Origin: Rhizobium sp.
Lineage (GTDB): Bacteria > Pseudomonadota > Alphaproteobacteria > Rhizobiales > Rhizobiaceae
NCBI GenBank assembly: GCA_003501385.1
Contig: DNPN01000120.1
Location: 1-8,313, forward strand
Direction: 5' to 3'
DNA length: 8,313 nt
A model generated the notes under the pieces. That model was not told where the DNA came from. It saw only the letters and a list, made by a program, of their open reading frames with translations, and did not search any database. A program made the position numbers and the translations under genes. Each line of letters begins with the position of its first letter. The first letter of the stretch is position 1. Below are positions 1 to 6,221 of this stretch, in pieces.

Positions 1-2
1 CC

Positions 3-548
3 CGCACCGGAAAACTGTTTGCCATGGAGCATTATGGCGTAGTGGCCGACATTACCACCATGGCCAAGGGCCTTGGCGGTGGCTTCCCGATTGCAGCCGT
101 CACCGGCCGCGCCGAGATTATGGATGCCCCCGGCCCCGGCGGTCTGGGCGGCACCTATGGCGGCAATCCCATTGGCATTGCGGCTGGCAATGCGGTGCTC
201 GACATCATCGAAGAAGAAGGTCTGAATGATCGCGCCGAGCAGCTGGGTGCGCGGCTGAAGCAACGCCTGCAATCACTCGTCGATGCCGTGCCGCAGATTG
301 CCGATATTCGCGGCCCCGGCTTCATGAATGCCGTGGAATTCAACATTCCCGGAACCCATCAGCCCAATGCAGACTTTACCAATAAGGTGCGGGCTCTAGC
401 TTTGGAGAAAGGTCTGATCCTGCTGACCTGCGGCGTCTATGGCAATGTCATCCGCTTCCTGTCGCCGCTCACCATTCAGGATGAGGTCTTTGCAGAAGCC
501 CTCGACATTCTAGAAGACACGTTGCGGGAATGCGCAAAGGAGGCCTGA
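3..548 (+). CDS. gabT: 4-aminobutyrate aminotransferase (class III, PLP-dependent), C-terminal part
   Basis: This is the 3' end of a gene that begins left of the window; the reading frame is open from the first complete codon and 181 residues are present. The family is usually about 425 residues, so roughly 240 are missing. Class III aminotransferases of this type move the amino group of 4-aminobutyrate to 2-oxoglutarate, giving succinate semialdehyde and glutamate in the cytoplasm. The fragment starts RTGKLFAMEHYGV, then carries TMAKGLGGGFP, whose Lys (codon 66-68) is the Schiff-base lysine for pyridoxal phosphate. Next comes GGLGGTYGGNP, the loop that contacts the cofactor phosphate from the partner subunit. 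The rest matches the small C-terminal domain, with the RGPGFMNAVEF strand. The stop codon is three bases before the gabD start, so the two are almost certainly one transcript. The adjacent succinate-semialdehyde dehydrogenase supports 4-aminobutyrate as substrate, although other omega-amino acids (5-aminovalerate, beta-alanine) cannot be excluded. Confidence 0.86.
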   Translation, partial: RTGKLFAMEHYGVVADITTMAKGLGGGFPIAAVTGRAEIMDAPGPGGLGGTYGGNPIGIAAGNAVLDIIEEEGLNDRAEQLGARLKQRLQSLVDAVPQIADIRGPGFMNAVEFNIPGTHQPNADFTNKVRALALEKGLILLTCGVYGNVIRFLSPLTIQDEVFAEALDILEDTLRECAKEA

Positions 549-551
549 GCC

Positions 552-2030
552 ATGACGATTTCTGAAACACTTCTATCACGCCTGAAAGACCCACGCCTTG
601 CCACCGACAAGGCCGTAATTGGCGGCGAATGGCTGGGGACCGCCCCTAGCGGCAAAACCTTTCAGGTCTTCAACCCGTCAACCGGCGATCTGCTGGCCAC
701 CCTGCCGGATATGGATCAACAGGACACCAAACGTGCCATTGATGCCGCCTATGCTGCGCAAAAGGCATGGGCTGCCAAGACCGGCAAAGAACGCGCCGCC
801 GTTCTGCGCAAGCTTTACGATCTGATGGTGGCCAATGCCGATGACCTGGCCACCATTCTGACCATGGAAATGGGCAAGCCCTTGGCTGAAGCCCGTGGTG
901 AAATTCTCTATGGTGCCTCTTACGTCGAATGGTTCGGCGAAGAGGCCAAGCGGATCTATGGCGACACCATTCCCGGCCACCAGCCGGATAAGCGGATTAT
1001 CGTGGTGAAGCAGCCGATTGGGGTTGTGGCGGCCATCACCCCCTGGAATTTCCCCAATGCCATGCTGGCGCGCAAACTGGCCCCAGCGCTTGCGGCCGGA
1101 TGCGCCATGGTGTCCAAGCCAGCCGCCGAAACGCCGCTGTCAGCGCTGGCGCTGGCCATTCTCGCAGAGCGGGCTGGCCTTCCCGCCGGGCTGTTCAACA
1201 TCATCCTCTCCACAGATTCTGCCGCCATCGGGCAGGAAATGTGCGCCAATGACAAGGTGCGCAAACTAACCTTCACGGGATCAACCAATGTCGGGAAAAT
1301 CCTGATGCGGCAGGGCGCAGATCAGGTGATGAAGCTGGGACTGGAGCTGGGCGGCAATGCGCCCTTCATCGTGTTCGACGATGCTGATCTGGACGCAGCG
1401 GTCGATGGGGCTATGGTTTCAAAGTATCGCAACAATGGTCAAACCTGCGTCTGCGCCAATCGGCTCTATGTGCAAGCCGGAATCTATGATGCCTTTGCAG
1501 AAAAGCTCGCCGCGAAGGTGGCGCAAATCAAAGTTGGCGACGGCTTTGACGCGGGCGTCTCCGCAGGGCCTTTGATCTCAGAAAAAGCTCTGGTGAAGGT
1601 CGAGGAGCATATCAGCGATGCGCTCGCAAAAGGGGCCAAACTGGCCAGCGGCGGCAAACGCGACGTCAAGGGCGGGCTGTTTTTTGAGCCAACAATTCTC
1701 ACCGGCGTGACCGCCGAGATGAAAGTGGCCCGCGAGGAAACCTTCGGCCCGGTGGCACCGCTGTTTCGGTTTGACAGCGAAGAAGAGGTTATTGCCATGG
1801 CCAATAACACCGAATTCGGTCTGGCCTCCTATTTCTTCTCAAAGGATCTTTCCCGCGTGTTCCGCGTCGCCGAAGCGTTGGAATATGGCATGGTGGGCAT
1901 CAACACCGGCCTGATCTCCACCGAAGTCGCTCCTTTTGGCGGTATCAAACATTCGGGTCAGGGGCGAGAAGGTTCGAAATACGGTATCGAGGACTATCTC
2001 GAGATCAAATATCTCTGCTTCAACGTGTGA
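552..2030 (+). CDS. gabD: succinate-semialdehyde dehydrogenase, NAD(P)+
   Basis: This 492-residue aldehyde dehydrogenase oxidises succinate semialdehyde to succinate, the second step of 4-aminobutyrate use, feeding the TCA cycle. The ATG follows a strong AAGGAGG (about 537-543) that lies inside the end of gabT, which indicates translational coupling. Visible motifs are the Rossmann-side ITPWNFPNA (162-170), KPAAETP (189-195), FTGSTNVGK (241-249), LELGGNAPF with catalytic Glu265, and NNGQTCVCANRLYV with catalytic Cys299. The run ELGGNAPFIVFDDADLD and the Cys-x-Cys pair are characteristic of the GabD/SSADH subfamily rather than betaine-aldehyde or general ALDHs. Cys301 next to Cys299 is the pair that forms a redox-switch disulfide in human SSADH. 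Ala192 sits where E. coli GabD has the Ser that helps bind NADP phosphate, so coenzyme choice is left open. Length agrees with the family (E. coli GabD about 482). Confidence 0.93.
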   Translation: MTISETLLSRLKDPRLATDKAVIGGEWLGTAPSGKTFQVFNPSTGDLLATLPDMDQQDTKRAIDAAYAAQKAWAAKTGKERAAVLRKLYDLMVANADDLATILTMEMGKPLAEARGEILYGASYVEWFGEEAKRIYGDTIPGHQPDKRIIVVKQPIGVVAAITPWNFPNAMLARKLAPALAAGCAMVSKPAAETPLSALALAILAERAGLPAGLFNIILSTDSAAIGQEMCANDKVRKLTFTGSTNVGKILMRQGADQVMKLGLELGGNAPFIVFDDADLDAAVDGAMVSKYRNNGQTCVCANRLYVQAGIYDAFAEKLAAKVAQIKVGDGFDAGVSAGPLISEKALVKVEEHISDALAKGAKLASGGKRDVKGGLFFEPTILTGVTAEMKVAREETFGPVAPLFRFDSEEEVIAMANNTEFGLASYFFSKDLSRVFRVAEALEYGMVGINTGLISTEVAPFGGIKHSGQGREGSKYGIEDYLEIKYLCFNV

Positions 2031-2035
2031 GCTGG

Positions 2036-2066
2036 AAACGAAGGGCAACAGGTTTGCCCTCCGTTT
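2036..2066 (+). terminator. hairpin terminator after gabTD
   Basis: Six bases after the gabD stop there is a 13-bp stem (AAACGAAGGGCAA against TTGCCCTCCGTTT) with one A-C mismatch and a 5-base loop (CAGGT). It ends in TTTA. The T tract is short, so termination may be partial, but position and stem strength fit the end of the gabT-gabD transcript, which faces a convergent regulator gene. Confidence 0.6.
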
Positions 2067-2106
2067 ATCCCCATGAGAGGGCCTGATCCGCGGAAAAAGT
2101 ATTGGC

Positions 2107-2149
2107 TTTAGAGTCTGTCTGGTTCAATCTGAACCGGACAGACTCTAAA
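2107..2149. repeat. palindromic repeat, copy 1 (39-bp core)
   Basis: The two 19-base arms (2107-2125 and 2131-2149) are complementary except for one position that would form a G-U pair in RNA, and they enclose the loop AATCT. The 39-bp core (2109-2147) recurs at 3124-3162 with only two differences (T/A at 2124, G/T at 2136). It lies between the convergent gabD and MerR-XRE-cupin genes. There is no adjacent T tract on the + strand; on the - strand a T5 run follows about 8 bases beyond. It looks like a dispersed intergenic element that may also act as a terminator. Its right end overlaps the next element, so the two form a mosaic. Confidence 0.8.
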
Positions 2150-2197
2150 GCATTTCGGGACGCAAAACCGCAATACACTTCTGCTCGAAATGCTCTA
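2146..2197. repeat. second palindromic element (AGCATTTCG type) overlapping a stop codon
   Basis: AGCATTTCG at 2149-2157 is the exact inverse of CGAAATGCT at 2186-2194. With one mismatch the pairing continues outward to TA/TA at 2146-2147 and 2196-2197. The 28-base interior contains GCAAAACCG and CACTTCTGCT. From memory, this pattern resembles a very common intergenic palindrome of Rhizobiales genomes; I could not search to confirm. Its right end (CTCTAAAA) contains the TAG stop of the leftward regulator gene (2195-2197 on the - strand). Confidence 0.7.
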
Positions 2198-2998
2198 AAA
2201 CGTCGGCGGCGTGTTGACCCATATCAGGATACAGTCTTCGCGCCCAACGACGCGCCATGAATGCGCGCGTTGACTTTCAAAATAAATGGAATCGCCCTCG
2301 TTGAGGGTTGAAAGACCAAGGCCATCGACTTCAATTTCGAAACTGCCCTGCAAAACCCGGATAAATTCCTCGCCTTCGTGACAATAAAACCCTTCGCTGC
2401 CGGCACCGGGCACCAGTGTCCATTCCTGACAATCCATCATACGCGGACCGGATGCCAGCTCACGAATGCGGATGCCTTTGCCGAGATAAGGCAACATCCG
2501 CCCCTCGCCCTTGCGCACAACCGAATCAGCAATCTCGTCCGGGTTGGCGCTCAATTGCGAAACCGTCACATCAAGAGCCTCGGCAATCGCGCGTAGCAAT
2601 GGCACACTTGCGCCACGAGAGGTGCGCTCGAGCGTGCTGATCATCGAGGGCGAAACATCAACTTTTGCCGCCAGAGCAGAAATCGTCAACTGCTTTTCCT
2701 TGCGCAGCCTGCGGATCTCAAAACCAAGCCGTGGTGGTGGCGTTGCCTCGCGCAATTGCTCGCCAGGATCACGCGCCATGTCGTCCAGCGACGATTTGAT
2801 GGCCGCAAGATTAAGCCCCTGCACCGAGCGCAGCCGGACAATATGATGGACGCGGGCGAAATCGTCCTCGTTATACATTCGATAGCCGCTCGGGGTTCGC
2901 ACAGGCACGATGAGTCCATGTTGCTCCCAGAGACGTAAGGTCGCTGGCGGAACACCTGTTGCCGCCGACACCTCCGAGACTTTATAGAGTTTACTCAT
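2195..2998 (-). CDS. MerR-XRE-cupin three-domain transcriptional regulator
   Basis: This 267-residue protein joins three modules in one uninterrupted frame. Residues 5-73 are a MerR-type winged helix-turn-helix (YKVSEVSAATGVPPATLRLWEQHG, then the wing SGYRMYNEDD). Residues 91-150 are an XRE-type helix-turn-helix (ISALAAKVDVSPSMISTLER). Residues 178-265 are a cupin_2 domain with His207, Glu211 and His246 in the usual metal-ligand places; the first motif His is Tyr205, as in many ligand-sensing regulators. The usual MerR dimerisation coiled coil is absent; a proline-rich linker at 74-90 leads to the XRE part. The ATG has AAGGA about 6 bases upstream. XRE-cupin regulators such as PuuR control polyamine and 4-aminobutyrate genes, and this gene faces gabTD tail to tail, so control of gabTD is plausible but inferred. 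Domain calls are solid; the target and ligand are unknown. Confidence 0.85.
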   Translation of the reverse strand: MSKLYKVSEVSAATGVPPATLRLWEQHGLIVPVRTPSGYRMYNEDDFARVHHIVRLRSVQGLNLAAIKSSLDDMARDPGEQLREATPPPRLGFEIRRLRKEKQLTISALAAKVDVSPSMISTLERTSRGASVPLLRAIAEALDVTVSQLSANPDEIADSVVRKGEGRMLPYLGKGIRIRELASGPRMMDCQEWTLVPGAGSEGFYCHEGEEFIRVLQGSFEIEVDGLGLSTLNEGDSIYFESQRAHSWRVVGREDCILIWVNTPPTF

Positions 2999-3063
2999 TG
3001 CATCCTTGCTTCACGGTCACCGCACAGATCCTGTCATCCAATGCCATGCTTCAGGTGTTTAGA

Positions 3064-3108
3064 GTTTGTCAGGGAAAAATGGAATCCGGCTTTCCCGAAA
3101 AGACAAAC
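3064..3108. repeat. nested palindromic element upstream of the MerR-XRE-cupin gene
   Basis: GTTTGTC (3064-3070) is complementary to GACAAAC (3102-3108). Inside it GGGAAA (3072-3077) is complementary to TTTCCC (3091-3096) around an ATCCGG-containing loop, so two stems stack in one fold. With the flanking A-rich segment and the palindrome that follows at 3123, it forms a composite element filling most of the space upstream of the regulator gene. I recall similar TTTGTC...GGGAAAA...CCGG...TTTCCC...GACAAACG segments in Brucella and related genomes, but this is from memory. Confidence 0.6.
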
Positions 3109-3122
3109 GAAAACAAAAGAAT

Positions 3123-3163
3123 CTAGAGTCTGTCTGGTACAATCTGAACCTGACAGACTCTAG
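3123..3163. repeat. palindromic repeat, copy 2, carrying the MarR stop codon; possible terminator
   Basis: The 16-base arms 3123-3138 and 3148-3163 are complementary apart from one T-T mismatch, and both ends read CTAG. The core is 37/39 identical to copy 1 at 2109-2147, in the same orientation. The TAG stop of the leftward MarR gene (3160-3162) is part of the right end. Reading leftward, the hairpin is followed by the T-rich stretch ATTCTTTTGTTTTCG, so this copy may serve as the terminator of the MarR gene. Confidence 0.8.
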
Positions 3164-3672
3164 TCCGGCAGCGTCTCCAGTTCGCCCGCCCGCGCAAGAT
3201 GTTCTATCGCGGTGCGCTTAATGTGTCCGATATGGGAGAAAAGACCACTGAGAACAATTGGATCAAGGCCAGTCATCAGTTCCTTCAGCCAGCTTTCATG
3301 GGCTGCGGCCATTTTCTCAAATTCGCGGCGGCCATGCTCTGTCAGCTTGGCCACAGTCACGCGCTTGTCTTGTCCAAGCCGTTCACGCACCAATAGGCCG
3401 TCACCTTCAAGCCGCTCGACCAAGCCGGTGACATTGCCATTTGTCACCATGGTGCGCTGCGAGAGTTCGCCAAGGCGCAAACCGTCGTTTTCCCTATACA
3501 ATTGCGAGAGAACATCAAATTGCGGCAGGGTGGCATTGAAGTCCGTACGGAGCCTGCGGCGAAGCTCTTGAGAGATCAGTTTTGTGGTTGAGAGAAGGCG
3601 CAACCACAAGCGCAGCTCCAGCTTACTTTCATCGTGAGAATCCCCGACGGCCATTTCAAGATCGTTGATCAT
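3160..3672 (-). CDS. MarR-family transcriptional regulator
   Basis: This is a single-domain winged-helix regulator that typically represses a divergent catabolic operon and lets go when it binds an aromatic acid or its CoA ester. With the ATG at 3672 it has 170 residues. N- and C-terminal helices (about 15-42 and 113-160) would form the dimer interface. The DNA-binding part (about 48-112) has LPQFDVLSQLYR, the recognition helix VTNGNVTGLVERLEGDGLL (76-94) and a wing with the conserved Asp102-x-Arg104 followed by VTVAKLTEHG. A GTG at 3720 would give 186 residues, but it has no visible ribosome-binding site and sits right after a TTGACA hexamer. ATG 3672 has a weak GTGGA ahead of it; ATG 3654 is a third option. 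The gene diverges from the CoA-dependent aromatic operon, whose promoter carries palindromes, so it is the obvious candidate regulator of that operon. Its stop codon falls in a repeat. Confidence 0.88.
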   Translation of the reverse strand: MINDLEMAVGDSHDESKLELRLWLRLLSTTKLISQELRRRLRTDFNATLPQFDVLSQLYRENDGLRLGELSQRTMVTNGNVTGLVERLEGDGLLVRERLGQDKRVTVAKLTEHGRREFEKMAAAHESWLKELMTGLDPIVLSGLFSHIGHIKRTAIEHLARAGELETLPD

Positions 3673-3726
3673 CAAGCAATATCCACTGTTTTGATCGTTT
3701 TGGAATGCGGATAAAGCCACTTATTG

Positions 3727-3752
3727 TCAAGCGAATTACTTGAATTTTCAAG
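3727..3752. promoter_or_regulatory. candidate MarR operator, alternating TCAAG/CTTGA half-sites
   Basis: Three alternating half-sites lie just upstream of the MarR gene: TCAAG (3727-3731), CTTGA (3739-3743) and TCAAG (3748-3752). The first two form a 17-bp palindrome with a 7-bp centre; the last two form CTTGAA-TT-TTCAAG. On the - strand the first half-site overlaps a TTGACA hexamer (3730 to 3725) that could be the -35 box of the MarR gene, although no good -10 box follows. Size and spacing fit MarR-dimer sites and suggest self-repression. The assignment is from symmetry alone. Confidence 0.45.
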
Positions 3753-3823
3753 CATCTTTCAATTTTCGCTCGCCTTACGGTTTCCGAGTTTCCAAAATTG
3801 CGCGCCGGTTTTAGGGTTTGCGG

Positions 3824-3863
3824 TTGACAAGAACCAGCCACAATATATTTTAGGCTTAAAATA
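3824..3863 (+). promoter_or_regulatory. promoter of the monooxygenase operon with overlapping palindrome
   Basis: A perfect -35 hexamer TTGACA (3824-3829) is followed after 16 bases by TATTTT (3846-3851) as a possible -10 box. The -10 is the left arm of an inverted repeat, TATTTTA (3846-3852) and TAAAATA (3857-3863), separated by GGCT. A protein on this palindrome would block RNA polymerase, as expected for MarR repression. The region is markedly more AT-rich than the genes. The likely start of transcription is around 3858, leaving a leader of about 40 bases before the ATG. Confidence 0.55.
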
Positions 3864-3898
3864 AAAATAGTATGCAGTGAGGCATGAAGGGAACGTCC

Positions 3899-6214
3899 AT
3901 GAAAATCGTTTGTATCGGCGGCGGGCCGTCTGGGCTCTATTTTGCTCTTCTGATGAAGAAGAACCACCCGCAGCATGAGATTGTCGTGGTTGAGCGCAAC
4001 CGCCCCTACGATACATTTGGCTGGGGCGTGGTGTTTTCGGATGCGACAATGCAGTCGATGCGCGTCTGGGACCCGGACACGGCCGCAGAGATTGAGGATG
4101 CCTTCAACCACTGGGACGATATTGAAGTTCTGTTCAAGGGCACACGCCAGCGCACATCTGGCCATGGTTTTGTGGGGATTGGCCGCAAGAAATTACTCAA
4201 CATTCTGCAGTCACGCTGCGAGGCTCTGGGTGTGGAGTTGCGTTTTGAAGTTGATGTTGAGAATGATCTTGAATTCCCGGATGCCGATCTGGTGATTGCC
4301 TCGGATGGCTTGAATTCGCGGATTCGCAATCGCTATCAGGAGGTGTTCCAGCCCGATCTTGCGGTGCGTCCAAATCGATACATCTGGCTTGGCACCGACA
4401 AGCTATTTGATGCCTTCACCTTTGACTTCCGCAAGACAGATCATGGCTGGTTTCAGGCGCATATCTACAAGTTTGACAGCGAAACCTCGACCTTCATCGT
4501 TGAGACCACCGAAGAGGCCTATCTGGCCCATGGTCTGGACAAGATAGATCAGCAAGGATCGATTGATTTTTGCGAAACCCTGTTTTCCGAAGTGCTTGAG
4601 GGCGCGTCGCTCAAAACCAATGCCCGCCATCTGCGCGGCTCGGCCTGGCTCAATTTTACCCGCTTGATCTGTGGCAAATGGAGCCATTTCAATGGAAATT
4701 CCCATGTGGTGTTGATGGGCGATGCTGCCCATACGGCGCATTTTGCCATCGGCTCCGGCACCAAACTAGCTATCGATGATGCCATTGAGCTCACCAACCA
4801 GTTTCAGAAGCTGGGGCACGACAAGGAAAAAATCCCGGGGGTTCTGGAAGCCTATGAGGAGATCCGGCGTGTGGATGTGGCCCGCATTCAAAATGCGGCG
4901 CGCAATGCCATGGAGTGGTTTGAGGTGGTGGGTCGCCGCTATGCCGATACGCTTGAGCCGGAACAGTTTATGTATTCCATGCTGACCCGCTCGCAGCGGA
5001 TCAGCCATGAAAACCTGCGTCTGCGCGACAAGACCTGGCTTGAGGGGTTTGAACGCTGGTTTGCCCGCAAATCGGGTCTTGAGGTTGAAGACGGCGAGCG
5101 TTGCATGCCGCCCATGTTCACGCCATACACAGTGCGCGGCGTAACACTGCCCAACCGGATCGTCATGTCGCCCATGGCGATGTATTCCGCCAAGGATGGC
5201 ATCGCAGATGATTTTCACATGGTGCATCTGGGCAGCCGTGCCATGGGTGGTGCCGGGCTGATCTTCGCTGAAATGGTCTGCGTATCGCCAGATGCCCGCA
5301 TTACACCCGGCTGCCTCGGTCTGTGGAATGATGAGCAAAGACAGGGCTGGAAGCGGCTGGTCCATTTCATTCACACCAACAGCGCCGCCAAAGTGGGTCT
5401 TCAGTTGGGCCATGCTGGCCGCAAAGGTGCCACCAAGCTGGCTTGGGAAGGCATTGATCAACCTCTCACCGAGGGAGGCTGGCCACTGCTTTCGGCGTCA
5501 GCCTTGCCCTATCTGAAGCATAGTCAGGTGCCAAAGGCGATGGACCGTGCGGACATGGACCGGGTCAAAGCTGATTTTGTATTGGCAGCGAAACGAGCAC
5601 ACGAAGCTGGAGTTGACTGGCTGGAACTTCACTGCGCGCATGGGTATCTGCTGTCCAGCTTCCTGTCACCGCTCACCAACCACCGTGACGATGAATACGG
5701 TGGCAGCCATGAAAATCGCGCCCGCTATCCGCTGGATGTGTTCCACGCCATCCGTGAGGTCTGGCCGCAAGACAAGCCGATTTCGGTGCGCCTGTCCTGC
5801 CATGACTGGTTTGAAGGTGGCAACACGCCAGAGGATGCGGCGATTTTCTCGCAGATGTTCAAGGATGCTGGTGCCGACCTGATCGACTGCTCGTCCGGGC
5901 AGGTCTGGAAAGAAGAAAAGCCGGTCTATGGCCGTTTGTTCCAGACCCCATTCTCAGACAAGATCCGCAATGAAGTGCAGATTTCCACCATCGCGGTTGG
6001 GGCGATTTCAGAAGCTGATCATGCCAATTCGGTGATTGCGGCTGGCCGTGCCGATTTGTGTGCGGTTGCGCGTCCGCATCTTGCTGATCCCGCCTGGGTG
6101 CTGCATGAGGCAGCCAAGATCGGCCTGAAAACCGTACCTTGGCCCAAGCAATATCTCTCTGGCAAGTATCAGTATGAGGCCAATCTCTCCCGCGCTGCAA
6201 CGGTAACGAAGTGA
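3899..6214 (+). CDS. 2-aminobenzoyl-CoA (or salicylyl-CoA) monooxygenase / old-yellow-enzyme reductase fusion
   Basis: This 771-residue cytoplasmic flavoenzyme has two halves. Residues 1-385 are a class A FAD monooxygenase: GGGPSG (7-12) binds FAD, ASDG (134-137) is the DG motif and MGDAAHTAHFAIGSG (273-287) the GD motif. Residues 404-755 are an old-yellow-enzyme TIM barrel with LPNRIVMSPMAMYS (417-430), QLGHAGRKG (502-510), and His578/His581 in HCAHGYLLSSFLSP, the pair that binds the substrate carbonyl. This order and length match 2-aminobenzoyl-CoA monooxygenase/reductase of Azoarcus evansii, which hydroxylates and then reduces the ring to 2-amino-5-oxocyclohex-1-ene-carboxyl-CoA; databases often call the family bifunctional salicylyl-CoA 5-hydroxylase/oxidoreductase. 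The substrate cannot be decided from sequence alone, but a built-in reductase makes more sense for a dearomatising reaction than for making gentisyl-CoA. ATG 3899 was chosen over ATG 3884 because AAGGGA (3886-3891) is well placed before it. First gene of the operon. Confidence 0.88.
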   Translation: MKIVCIGGGPSGLYFALLMKKNHPQHEIVVVERNRPYDTFGWGVVFSDATMQSMRVWDPDTAAEIEDAFNHWDDIEVLFKGTRQRTSGHGFVGIGRKKLLNILQSRCEALGVELRFEVDVENDLEFPDADLVIASDGLNSRIRNRYQEVFQPDLAVRPNRYIWLGTDKLFDAFTFDFRKTDHGWFQAHIYKFDSETSTFIVETTEEAYLAHGLDKIDQQGSIDFCETLFSEVLEGASLKTNARHLRGSAWLNFTRLICGKWSHFNGNSHVVLMGDAAHTAHFAIGSGTKLAIDDAIELTNQFQKLGHDKEKIPGVLEAYEEIRRVDVARIQNAARNAMEWFEVVGRRYADTLEPEQFMYSMLTRSQRISHENLRLRDKTWLEGFERWFARKSGLEVEDGERCMPPMFTPYTVRGVTLPNRIVMSPMAMYSAKDGIADDFHMVHLGSRAMGGAGLIFAEMVCVSPDARITPGCLGLWNDEQRQGWKRLVHFIHTNSAAKVGLQLGHAGRKGATKLAWEGIDQPLTEGGWPLLSASALPYLKHSQVPKAMDRADMDRVKADFVLAAKRAHEAGVDWLELHCAHGYLLSSFLSPLTNHRDDEYGGSHENRARYPLDVFHAIREVWPQDKPISVRLSCHDWFEGGNTPEDAAIFSQMFKDAGADLIDCSSGQVWKEEKPVYGRLFQTPFSDKIRNEVQISTIAVGAISEADHANSVIAAGRADLCAVARPHLADPAWVLHEAAKIGLKTVPWPKQYLSGKYQYEANLSRAATVTK

Positions 6215-6221
6215 GGCGCGG

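Noticed and set aside
2107..3163. The paired repeats as ends of an insertion sequence
   Set aside because: The copies are each self-palindromic and in direct order, the enclosed gene is a regulator with no transposase, and no target duplication is apparent.
3160..3720. MarR gene starting at GTG 3720 (186 residues)
   Set aside because: No ribosome-binding site is visible and the GTG sits directly after a TTGACA hexamer; the shorter start at 3672 gives a usual MarR length. The longer form cannot be fully excluded.
3884..3898. Start of the fusion gene at ATG 3884
   Set aside because: The AAGGGA that best serves as ribosome-binding site lies within these five codons and is well spaced for ATG 3899, after which the Rossmann strand begins at once.
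3656..4165. A 169-codon open frame on the - strand across the divergent promoter and the start of the monooxygenase gene
   Set aside because: It overlaps the strongly supported MarR and monooxygenase genes and the promoter, has no recognisable domain and reads like reverse-strand noise.
4766..5461. A 231-codon open frame on the - strand inside the monooxygenase/OYE gene
   Set aside because: It lies wholly opposite conserved catalytic domains, has no family resemblance and is rich in His, Gln and Ala as expected for antisense of such a gene.
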